DNA from: Ptychodera flava | Lineage: Eukaryota; Hemichordata; Enteropneusta; Ptychoderidae | DNA length: 64,000 nt | Assembly (NCBI RefSeq): GCF_041260155.1 | Contig: NC_091942.1 | Location: 6,696,001-6,760,000, forward strand | Direction: 5' to 3' | Part shown: positions 1 through 10,599 of the stretch, piece by piece | Position numbering within the stretch: the first letter of the stretch is position 1 | Layout of the letters: every line of letters begins with the position of its first letter | Program-made: the position numbers and the translations under genes | Notes under the pieces: model-generated | What the model saw: only the letters and a program-made list of their open reading frames with translations | What the model was told of the DNA's origin: nothing | Databases searched by the model: none

Positions 1-225
1 ATTTTCTTGGTTTATCGTACTCTCTGAAGAAGAAATGCTCTGGTTTCAAACAAGGACTTGAAACAGACGAAAATGATAATCAAAGGTGCACTGAACGTTT
101 TGCAGAAATATTGTAATGATGTCAGGAAAACCTTTTTCTGCTGAACCACTCCAACATATTACACGCACCAAGTTTTGTATATGGTATGTTCTTATGCATG
201 ACTGCGGATGAGGTGTGTTATAAAA

Positions 226-373
226 CACATATTGACTGGCCATGAGGGCAACAGCATATGTTTTTAACCCCTCGGGCCTGTGACACACCAAAAAACTGAC
301 TGTTTTGGGGGGTGACTCACAGTCCCGTGGGGTACAGAAGTATGCTGTTGCCCTCATGGCCAGTCAATATGTG
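226..373. repeat. Foldback (hairpin) element in CCDC57 intron
   Basis: Arms at about 226-259 and 341-373 are inverted copies centred on GACTGGCCATGAGGGC. Inner arms (ACCCCTCGGG / CCCGTGGGGT) continue toward a short loop near 290-305, so about 150 bp can fold on itself. The left flank carries GGTGTGTTATAAAACAC, which recurs beside a larger foldback near 48.47 kb. It is probably a MITE-like foldback DNA element. The rest of 1-1078 shows nothing else I can support. Confidence 0.75.
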
Positions 374-1078
374 TATAGTGACTCACATTGCAAGCAATAG
401 TAATTGGTGCAGATACATGTAACATCTGTTGATAGTACATCAGACAAAGATATCTGGACTAGCAAGTCTATTTTTCAGACTTCTCCTTATATAAATAACA
501 GATGCATTGGCATTGGCAATGCCCTCTAGTGGAATCGTTATGCATCAGATAATTTCAAATTAGAATTAAAAAATGCACAAATTCCATACAACGCCAAGGA
601 CTCTTGTAAATATTTCCGAGTGAGAACTGTGTTTTTGTGGATGTCCAGGTCTACTTGACATGTTCATTTTTTTGTTTAGAGTTGCAATTATATTTGCTGG
701 CCCAGACATAATCAGAAATTGACTGATCCAAACCCAAAACAGGTGCAGTCCTATACGACAGATCACTTATTTATCAAATATACAATTTATAAGGTCTATA
801 CGTACAGGGTATCTCCCGAACTTTCTGTCATTATCAAGCAACATTGTCGCTGAATGGAATTTTGTTTTATGCTGTGCTTTAGAAATTGTACATGGGCGGG
901 TTAGCAAGTGCATTTGGCACATGGTGGTGACATGACCAGCTTCAACTTTAAACTCCAGAAATCCCAGGTCTAGTTGCTAACCCTGCATTGTAAATCACAT
1001 TTTACCGGGATAGCACTAACCAGTCTTCGCAAAAGATACTAGTTGTGCTCACCCCTGATGCAATATCTATATTTTTAC

Positions 1079-2052
1079 CTTCATTTCATAGGATAGCACT
1101 TTTGAGCTGAGGTCGTCGACCTGCACTCTGTATTCATGTTCACGTCTTCTCATTGCTTCATCAAATCCTGAGTTAAGTTCATGTCTTTGGGTTTCCAGTT
1201 CCTCTTCGACTTCTTGCAATTCACGCCTTAAATTTCTCTTGAACATTTCAAGTTCATCTCTCTCAATTTTCACTTCAGCTTCTTTGGAACTGCAAAATAT
1301 TGCATTTTGTATTTTATTTCTTTTTCATTGATAAATAGTTGTTCTCATTAGTGAACTCACAGGCAGTTACAGTTTTGGACATTAAAGATATTTTATCCCC
1401 AACCTTTTACACTTTTGCTCATGATGTGCACAATGAAAGATTAATTAAAATGCAAGTCACTGTAACTTATGATGATCTTTTCATGACTTTTGTTTTGTGT
1501 GAACTGCATGTTCCTGTTCTACTCCTCAAAATATGTTAAAATACCCACTTGCTTTAATTGTCAATGCCACGTCTACGTGTGCAAGTTGTTATAATGGTCT
1601 AGACCAGAATTCCCTTGTCAACATAAATAATGTAGTTTCCACTGTATGTCAACACGGTCTGGGGAGTAGAACAAGGCACTGTAGTTGACATTACAAACAA
1701 GAATAATGAAAAACAAATCATCAAAGGGTGCAGCTACAAGCCCTTTAAGATTTGTAGAATCACATTATGGTACACTGATTTTCCTATGAAAGAGACTACA
1801 CTTAAGTTGTGTTTTAAAAACTCTATTTACATACAAGTATCTCAATTTTCATAGGGTTTACTATGCAAATTAAGATGCTAAACTATTGGACAAATAGTGT
1901 TTTTTATACAGAAGATAATTACACATGATGAAAGTAAACAATCTCTACATGTTCTAAACAAGACATCTGAACTAATGTTAAAAGGCAATTCAGGGATTAA
2001 AAACATTGTGGCCTACTGGTATTGCTACTGGTATTGATTTTATTTATCTATT

Positions 2053-2105
<53 letters not shown>

Positions 2106-2587
2106 TTTATTTTTTTATTTAGTAAGTTTATTTATTTACTGTGGTTTTTGTTTTTTACTAAGTAACTCCGCATTCTTAGCCATGGAACTCACCTTCTGAA
2201 CATATCAACTTCTTTCTGTTTTTCCCTAAGACGTTGTTGATAGTGAATCTGCAGTTCCTCCCTAGCCTTGTTTTCCCTGTCCAATGCTGATCTCATTTCG
2301 TCTATTTTGATCTTCAGTTCGCTGATCTCGGCATTCTTGGCGCTCGACGTGGCCTTCAAGTCCCCGAATATTGAGTCGTAACGTTCAAGTTCGAGATCCC
2401 TCTCTTGTAGAAGTTTATAGTTGTACTTGAAATCCTCTTTGAGTTTTTGAAATTTCGACTTTTCCTCGCCAAGCTGCCTCTCCTTTTCTTTCAGAGCTTC
2501 TTCGAGGGACTGGGTTCGGAGTTCCTGAAGCTCTCGCCATTCTCGCTCTTTTTGCTCGGCGAGTTCGCGTAGAGACTGGTCGTGCAT
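1079..2587 (-). CDS. CCDC57: CCDC57-like coiled-coil protein, N-terminal exons (partial)
   Basis: Two coding exons are visible: 2193-2587 and 1079-1289. Both have good splice sites (donor GTGAGT after the first, acceptor TTTTGCAG before the second) and they join in frame, giving about 201 residues. The start is the ATG at 2587; a TTTTCAG just upstream could be an acceptor, so a 5' UTR exon may precede it. The product is almost wholly charged coiled coil. From memory it follows the vertebrate CCDC57 N-terminus closely, including ERDLELERYD, AEVSELKI-like and RRREHEYR blocks and an EMKVK end. CCDC57 is known as a centrosome/centriolar-satellite protein linked to centriole duplication and ciliogenesis; that role is carried over by homology. 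The rest of the gene lies below position 1079, mostly outside the window. I saw no convincing exon in 1-1078. Confidence 0.85.
1440..1748. mobile_element. MITE family B copy (AAAGGGCCAGTA type), degraded
   Basis: The right end reads GCAGCTACAAGCCCTTTAA and the interior has GGGGAGTAGAACAAGGCACTG. Both match the clearer copy at 31431-31779. The left end (near CACTGTAACTTATGATGATC) is the decayed inverted partner. It lies in the intron between the two CCDC57 exons. It has no coding capacity. Confidence 0.55.
2056..2102. repeat. (TA)n microsatellite
   Basis: Uninterrupted TA dinucleotide run inside the CCDC57 intron, followed by T-rich sequence. Confidence 0.9.
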
Positions 2588-2599
2588 TCTGAAAACCAA

Positions 2600-5080
2600 T
2601 GACTGCTTTAAATGTTAACTCACGTACAGTTGCTGTTTAATGTACTCGCTGTGTACATGTACGTGTCCTGACACATCAATAATTTAAAATCCGTATTCCG
2701 GAAGTGCACCAACAGAGACCGCCTAAAAGTGTCCCTTCGAGTAAGGCGTGCATTGATGGCAGGATAAATGTTGCAGTAAAGATGAAACAACACTTTTATC
2801 GAACTTGTGTTCAGGTTTACCTGAGCTATGGACGTAGATTTTGTGTAAAGGGCAGCCTCGTTTACTCGGATACGATCAGTTTTGAACTCTCCGCCAACTG
2901 CCCCTACGTAACCTCTGACCTTTATAAAAGCAACCCGCGAGAGGGCGCGCTACTTCCCGCAGCAGTATAGCAAAATGCGCAAAATGTACTACAATCATGT
3001 AAAAATTGAGAAAAAGTTGAAAAGCCAGAATGAAACTTGCCAAACTGATTTTGCGATGCAATTTCAATACCATAGAAAAACTCAAATTATGCTATATTAT
3101 ATGGTTAAACTTCCATTTTCTTAGAATTTAATGTTTTCATTTGGACAGGGTGAGGGAGCCAACCGAACCTGGGGCGCATTGGGCAACACAGCCACCGCGG
3201 TGCTGAAAGCAGGCATGCACTCCTATACTCGCAGTGCGCCTAGGTAGTCTGCACTGTGTTCTGAACAAATAGACAAATATTCTTTTTGTCAAATTTCGTT
3301 GTAAATCAAGGTATTTTATTTTTAATAACTGAGGCGATAAAACCGGCATCTTGCGACTAAATTCGCTAAAAAATGATTGCTTTAAAAATCAAATTTTACT
3401 CTCTCAAACTTTAAAATTACCGCCGTTTCGCAGTAGGTACAATAAACTATTCCACACAAAGATTTGATGGAAAAGTTTACTGATAAACTTGAAGGCGTCG
3501 CTACGCAGAAATGCCCCAACACTGAGGGCAGCCTAGCCGTGTCTGACTGAATCGTGATAGCCAGTTTTGTTTACAACCTCGGTTTCGAACTTGTCACAAT
3601 GACATACAACATAAACATCATGATCGTGCAAATCGAACGCGCCCCTGGATGGGGCCTTGTTTAAGCTGTTGTTCACAACCAATCGATTCAGAAGTGATAT
3701 GGCGAGAACTGCAGCATAAACATTTTATATCTATTTAGGGTTCCAGACTACCAAACCGATGGAACAACGGCGATTTTAACATCGTATCAGGACACATTTT
3801 AATTCTTGTGAAATTATCCTCCTGAACTACAATTTCGTCAAGTGCACTGCACTGCGCACGTTGAACTTTCGTTCTCTGCCAAGTGCGCTGAAGCGCGTTC
3901 CCAGTCTCCGTGCGACTAGACTACGCGACTCAGTGTAAGCAAGGGCATTCTGAAAACGCTATACTTTCGAAATTACTTGTATAATTTAAATTATATTATA
4001 TCATACTACCATGCGCCATTCTGACTGGGCAGGAGCTCATTCCACCGATGCTAAAATACTGTTTTAGCACTGATAGCAGTGGAAAAACAGGCCGCTAAAC
4101 CAGAAATTTTGAAAATTGCCTAGTCAGTGCATTTGCAGTGAACGTATCTATCTAAACCATAGACCCTCGAGAAAAACCGAAAAAGTCCGCTTTGTTTTAA
4201 ATAAACCAAAGTCCGAATTTTGATACACAGATAAGGAAAATAATAATTTTGGGTCGATGATGAAAGACATCTCTGAAGCAGCACATTCATGTGATGTACA
4301 CAAATTATTGCATTGGGGCGACAACGCACCGTGCACTTTGCTTGACTCAGCGGGAGCCGAGACTCAATATAGCCTACCGCTCTTTAAAATGAAGCTAGTA
4401 TTCGTTCAATTAATTTTATGTTGGAATAAATTTTGTGTAGTCTAGAATTAATTTTATCAGTATATCGGAAAGATTTTCCATTTTCTATTAAATTGAACTT
4501 GCTGAAATATTTTCTTCTTTTTCTACCCTTTTTAAATTTGTTTTCCGCTATTTTACTTACCTACTGTTATTCAGTCCGAGTCCCCTGTTGTGTTACTAGC
4601 TTATAGGCCTCCTACCACAGCCCTCCTGTCCGAGCCGCGGATTTTGCGGCACGCAATTTTTTCCGCCGAAAACAGCCGATTTTGAATCCAAAACTTGCAA
4701 TGATCTTCGTTTTCGAGCACATCTACCTCGCCTAGGTAACGATGTGCTCAGCTACGCCTGTAAACTTACGCAAAGCCCACTTTTCTTTCTCTATGCAAGG
4801 GAAGTGTTCGTATCCGCCTCCATATTGAATAAGAAGTGTGCGCAAAGAACTGTGGGATTAGCTGTCAAATTCCACGAAACGCAAAATTAGTTCTGCCACC
4901 ACTAACCAATTAATTCGAGGTACTAGTAAAATTAATTCAAGATCACATAAAATTATTTCAGCACGTTAAGCTAAATAGAAAAACTTTAATATATCAGACA
5001 TATATAAATTTTTCGACGCGCCCTTTTGGCGCATTTCTTTAAAATATCAAACAATATTTTCAGCATGCCCTTCAGCTGCA
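2600..5080. other. Intergenic, no gene seen
   Basis: This is the upstream side of CCDC57. Only short ORFs occur, without splice-flanked conserved blocks. No repeat with clear ends was found. The promoter of CCDC57 must lie here or in the first kilobase, but I could not pick out a TATA box or other core element. Confidence 0.5.
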
Positions 5081-5084
5081 TGAC

Positions 5085-5154
<70 letters not shown>

Positions 5155-5161
5155 TATATAT
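5085..5161. repeat. (TA)n microsatellite
   Basis: TA run with two short interruptions (TAATATATTA-like), low complexity. Confidence 0.85.
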
Positions 5162-5224
5162 CAGAGCTATCTGGATGTTTAATATTTTTCGGCGCGCCCT
5201 TCGTGCATAAAAACTATACAGGCA

Positions 5225-5345
5225 ACCATGACTTGCAACTAATTTCCCCAAAGGAGATGTAGATACATTAAATAGTATAGGGCCAAGAACTGACCCTTGT
5301 GGAACCCCGGTATCAATTCGACGAAAACATGATGTCTCTTATGTT
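5225..5345 (-). mobile_element. CR1-like LINE reverse-transcriptase fragment
   Basis: The minus strand encodes [13 protein letters not shown] followed by a NVSTSPLGKL-like stretch. This is the RT motif block just before the catalytic YADD motif in CR1/L2-type LINEs (family consensus LFTLYTSPLGDI). Only about 40 codons survive. The catalytic motif itself and both element ends are missing, so this is an old scrap. Confidence 0.75.
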
Positions 5346-6007
5346 ATTATTTCTTTTATATGTACGACAAGTTTTTCTGGAAAGTTTAGGACAGTGTTTG
5401 ATCGCCCTGAACCCCTGAAAAGTGCATATTTAAAAATGAAAATATTTTGGAAAAAAAATTCCTGCCGACCTACCGACCCTATTTTTGAAAACCATGTTAT
5501 CGGAAAAGCACAATTTATTTATTTATTTATCTATTTTATTTTGTTTGCCCAATGCGAATATCTACATACAGCATACAAACTCTGAGTCATCTAAATATCA
5601 TTTTTAAACATGGCAACTTATTTTATCAGTGAATATTGATTGATTGTGTGACGTTCTTCCGAATACACAGAGTTGATAATTCTACCTTTACATGGCAGGG
5701 CTGTGTGTTGATCATTCATTTGCCATTTTCACTCCGGTTTAGGGAGCCTTCAGTATTTACAGGGGGGTTAGCCGGGGGGAATTGGGGTTAACTTTTTAGA
5801 AAACTGTCCAAGGGGGATGGTCATTTTTTTATAAACATATCTCACAGGCCAACTGGAAACTAATAGTTTAAAATATGATATTTTTGTATTATTAGAATAA
5901 ATCTTAATTAAGGAATTTTTTTATTATTATTATTAAATAATAAATCTTAATAGGAAATATTGATATTACATAACCGAGTTCGTATTTCATCCGGGTTGCG
6001 CTTCCTT

Positions 6008-6133
6008 TATGAGGAGGAGAACTCGATAAAAACGCTGTATGAGTTGTAAATGACATAAGCGGAATGCCGGCGCGCATGCGCGGCCAGGCCGTCCTCTGGC
6101 TGAGCATGCGTTTTTATCGAGTTCTCCTCATAA
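6008..6133. repeat. Foldback element
   Basis: Arms 6008-6036 and 6108-6133 are inverted copies of TTATGAGGAGAACTCGAT plus AAAAACGC, with a ~70-bp GC-rich centre that contains GCGCGCATGCGCGG. Probably a MITE-like hairpin; no coding sequence. Confidence 0.7.
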
Positions 6134-6356
6134 ATAAATAAATATGAAATATTTTTTTCATAATTATTTTAAAAAAAAGTTAAACTGATGGAAGACATCG
6201 GACAAAAACATATGGGACAGATTGTAAAGTGTATATGAATTATCAAATGTCTATAAATGCATAGATGTTGTTGATTTTATGTTTTATATTGGCAAAATTT
6301 TTATCATAATTCTCTCACCTCTCATAGACGACCATGTATAGTGAATCAGCATTTCA

Positions 6357-7510
6357 GTGAAATTCCAAAATTCCATTTCTTGCCCACAATCTAAAGAATT
6401 ATTACATACTCTAGATACCAACAAAAGCAAGTATGGTTCAATCCGCACATTTGATTTTTCTACACTTTACACCACCATCCCACACAACAAGCTTAAAACT
6501 AGGTTGTCATCATTGGTTAAGCAGACCTTCTTTTACAAGAATGGCAGTCGTAGGTATGATTACATTGTCATCAAACACAATTCAGGCTATTTTAGTAACA
6601 ACAGTGATGCCAAATGCAAATACACTGATACGGAAGTAATTAAGATGCTACACTTCCTAATTGACAACATATATGTCTCATTTGCCGGTATGACATTCAG
6701 GCAAACTATAGGCATTCCTATGGGTACAAACTGTGCACCACTTCTTGCTGATTTATTTTTGTATTCATATGAAGCTGAGTTCATGCAGACTCTTCATAGT
6801 TCAGGATCTAAAAGAGTTGCAAAGTCCTTTAATAATACCTATAGATATATTGATGATCTCATCAGTTTGAACAATCCTGGAATTTCTAATTACCTCCATC
6901 ACATATATCCAGATGAATTAGAAATTAAAGAAACAACGGAGAGCATGAACTCAGCATCGTATCTTGATCTATTTATTGAAATTAGACACAATGCAATACA
7001 CACCAAGTTGTATGATAAAAGGGATGATTTTAATTTGAAATCATTAACTTTCCCTACTTGACCAGTAATATTCCGTCGAGTCCAGATTATGGTGTGTACA
7101 TTTCACAACTACTGAGATACTGTAGAGCTTGGATTCATATGGAGATTTTCAAGAGAGACACAGCTTATTAGTCTTAAAGCTGGTGAGACAAGGATTTTCA
7201 CAAAGTAGGTTGGTTAGATCTTTTAAGAAGTTCTATGGTAGATATGGAGATCTTATATCTAAATATGGCAAATCTGTCACTCAGATGATGAAAGACAGTA
7301 TTCCCGACTTTGACTCAGAACAGTAATTTAGCAGATAGCTGAATTACCGTACAATAACTTTGTCACACTAGTTCAATCTTGACGGGTGTAGCATGCTAGC
7401 AGGGTACGCTTACCCATTCCGGACACCTGGTACCACCACTTATATAGTGGTTCAAGATTGTACTACCGATTTTGTCAGTGATCTTATGTTTCTTTGTGTG
7501 TTTGTTTTTA
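6357..7510 (+). mobile_element. Penelope-like (tentative) reverse transcriptase relic with 3' tail
   Basis: The first long open stretch (6357-7061) encodes an RT with FDFSTLYTTIPH near its start, then QTIGIPMGTNCAPLLADLF, YRYIDDLISLNNP (catalytic YIDD) and ASYLDLFIEI. The C-terminal part (KKFYGRYGDLISKYG) continues to 7326 in another frame, so the protein is broken about twice. This RT type is widespread in marine invertebrates and resembles Penelope-like elements. No endonuclease (GIY-YIG) domain is visible, so the assignment is tentative. A non-coding tail from about 7380 contains GACGGGTGT, ACGCTTACCC and a small hairpin ACCACTTATATAGTGGT. The N-terminal part of the RT is absent or unreadable. 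Confidence 0.7.
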
Positions 7511-7519
7511 CTGTTTATT

Positions 7520-8060
7520 GGACCTGGTAATTTATTTGCCTTGAATGATAATGATTGCTGGAATCGATTTGATGTCATATTTAATAACCACCGTAGTATT
7601 ATCAAATATGTTAATATGAATAATCGAGCACACATAAATACACAGATTTACCTTTTTTTGTATTGGAAAAAAATATTTTTTGTTTCGTCAAAGTGCAATC
7701 AAAGAGCTGGTTCGAGATCGCATATAGCATGCAGAACTGGGGTCACAAAGCGAGGTCAGCGTTCCAAATCATACATTGTATCAATATTTCCGTTGTAAAC
7801 CATTGTTTAGTGCAACAATGTAACTGTTTCGTTGCCTAAAATATCTCACAATCAGACAGTAATCTACGACGTCTGTCTGGCATGTGTCTGAACCATCGCC
7901 TCTGTCGCAAAGAAAGCGTAAATTGAAAATCGAGCCTGTGGCGAGGCATACGACAGATGACTGGACGCATGGGACACGCAACATACCACGCGCCTCGCAC
8001 CTCGCCTAATGCGTACATTCCGGCACGCTTACGCAACAATTGTGATTCCCGGACCATGGT
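7520..8060. other. Intergenic, no gene seen
   Basis: Short non-conserved ORFs only; no splice-flanked coding block and no clear repeat ends. Confidence 0.4.
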
Positions 8061-8063
8061 GGT

Positions 8064-8120
8064 GGTCATGATCGAAATACTGATGACGGCTCGGGCATCA
8101 TCAGTATTTCGATCATAACC
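8064..8120. repeat. Short perfect-armed hairpin
   Basis: Arms 8064-8086 and 8098-8120 (ATCGAAATACTGATGA and its inverse) flank an 11-base loop. It lies just before a TA microsatellite. Confidence 0.8.
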
Positions 8121-8146
8121 TATTGTGTGGGTGTACGAATAAATAA

Positions 8147-8149
<3 letters not shown>

Positions 8150-8224
<75 letters not shown>

Positions 8225-8250
8225 ATATATAATATATATATATATATAAT
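8150..8250. repeat. (TA)n microsatellite
   Basis: Long TA run with a few TATTATA interruptions. The next ~850 bases (8251-9100) hold no supported gene. Confidence 0.9.
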
Positions 8251-9109
8251 TTGTTCCAAAATATGCAATGAATGTCCTTTTGTTTATTTGAGATGCACTG
8301 TAAAAATAGCTTGCAAGTAATCTTCAATTCCCAAATGTTGTCTGTTAATATATCCATTTATTTTCATGAAATGTAAATTTATGAAGAAAAGTTAATTTTT
8401 AAACATGAATACTTTTTTTGTTATATCCACTATAAATGATTCATTTTATAGCCCTTTCTTGATTATTTTGACGATTACTTTGTCCCAGATGTTGTTATAC
8501 CAGTGGTCTATATCAAACACTTTTGTTTTAAATGTTGCCAAGCTGTTTTTAACCTTACATACTCGTAGCAACTACTCAAAGGAAGAAATAATATACTAAT
8601 TATATACAAAGCAGGGTGTGTCCAGTGACTAGACAAGTTGTCTCACTTTTTCACAAGTACCCCATTGGTGGAAATTAATTGAAAAACTTTGCAAATGTTT
8701 TGCTGTGGCTGGTACTGACTTTTTAGCATGTAAAATTCCTGTTCTCAATCTACTGTTTTAGATATACATTCAATTATCCATTACCCCATGATTTTGAGCT
8801 CGACACTTGACTTTATTTCAAATTTGACCTGTTCGAAGAAGACAATAGCCATGGTGGATAAAAATATTGTTATTTCACTACACTCTTGATTCTTAAGTAT
8901 CGTCTACATGTAGTATTTCCGATTAAACATTGTGTATGAAGTTACTCATCCAATAACGAAGATGCCATCCTTATTTAATGTAATAAGCAGATGTGAACTG
9001 AATGTGCTCACGTGTTTTACAACAGGTTCATTAATAGTAGTATTCTTCACAGAACAATCAGACATTTATTATATCATTATACGTAAAAGGATTCGTCAAC
9101 TCTCGCACA

Positions 9110-10009
9110 GTACTCTCAGAGTTAAATCAATCATTACAAAACTTTATTTAATATGCAAACAAGCTGTTATTAACTGGACACTGCTAAATGCTTCGTGGGA
9201 CAATTAGATATATATCAGATTAACATATGTAGCACGTTTCATCAAAGTTAGTGCTGTAATTCATGAGTAATATCACTAATTACAAAGTTCATTAAATATA
9301 CATGTGAACCCTTAATTAACTTGACACTGCTCAGTGATTCACACGATAATTAGATATTTATCAGATCAATATCTTGTAGGTTTCACAAAATGTGGTGCCG
9401 TAATTTTAGAGTTAGGCCTATATACCTAATTACAAAGTTCATTAAATGCAAATGAACCCTTAATTAACTTCACACTACTAAATGCTTTATAACACAGCCA
9501 GATATCTGTAAGATCAGTATCTGCAGCAGATTTCATCAAATTTGGTGCATTTATTTCGGAGTTAGGCCCCTATATTACAAAACTTAATAAAATATGCAAA
9601 TGAGCTATTTATTAACTTGACACTGCCCAATGCTTCTCAGTAAAATTAGATACCTGTCAGATCAATATGTGTAGCAGGTATCAGCAGAGTTATATGACTA
9701 ATTACAAAAGTTTATGAAATATTCAAATGAGCAGATAATTGATATGACACTCACAGTATCAATATAATGTTCTGAGATTTTCATCAGCAAAAACGGTTTA
9801 TGAAAATTTATTAGGTATTTCTTGATTTATGTCGACACTGTCATCACTGTCTCTATAGGAAACCATTTAATAAAAAAAAATCTTTCATAACTTCAATAAT
9901 ATGAAAGCCATACAAACGAAAATCTAATCAGTCTTTACCCTTATCATATGTTACCTGTCAACTAAATCTGACCTGAATCCGTTCAGGCGTTTTTGAGCAA
10001 CAGGCAGGC

Positions 10010-10056
<47 letters not shown>

Positions 10057-10090
10057 TTCACACACACATATACGGACAGACAGACATTGC
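9110..10090. repeat. Tandem ~150-bp repeat array ending in (CAGA)n; Helentron/HINE-like
   Basis: From about 9130 to 9760 a degenerate ~150-bp unit recurs at least four times. Shared blocks are ACAAARTTCATTAAAT, ATGCAAATGA, TTAATTAACTTGACACTGC, TTAGATA and TCAGATCAATAT. After a less repetitive stretch ending in a TTCAGGCGTTTTTGAG block there is a (CAGA)n microsatellite at 10005-10053, with shorter CAGA runs to 10084. A core of tandem units followed by a tetranucleotide microsatellite is the build of Helentron-associated elements and the bivalve pearl/CvA elements. Membership of that class is inference. No protein is encoded. Confidence 0.6.
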
Positions 10091-10599
10091 TATGACAGCT
10101 CACGTGTGAACATGTGATAGCACTGTAATATGGTATTTGTTATATATTTGTCATTAAAGCACCTTTCAGTGGATAATTTGTGAAAGTTTTATCATAAACT
10201 GACAATATTCCTAGTATGGTTTCTGGCATTTTTACATGTCTGCAATCCCATGCAATGACTAACTTTGCATAACCCGTGGGCGGGAGTCTTCAACCTTATG
10301 CCAAGAAAAATCGCTATTTGCACCAAACTTAGAATTATATATCTCATTCAGAAATTGTTGGAGCACATGATTGGCAAAATTATATCTATCTTTGAAGTTT
10401 AATGGTACACAATTTGCAGGTCTCTAGGTATTTATGGAAAGTGAGATGTTGCATGCAGAAATCCAGCATACATTTTCATCTGATGATGCTAAATAACTTG
10501 CAGACTCACGGTAAAAAATTGGAGAACCCAACTAGTGTTTTCGCTTCTCTTTTTCAAATTTGGTTGCAAAACAACAAAGTGGCTGCCATTTGTTCTATT

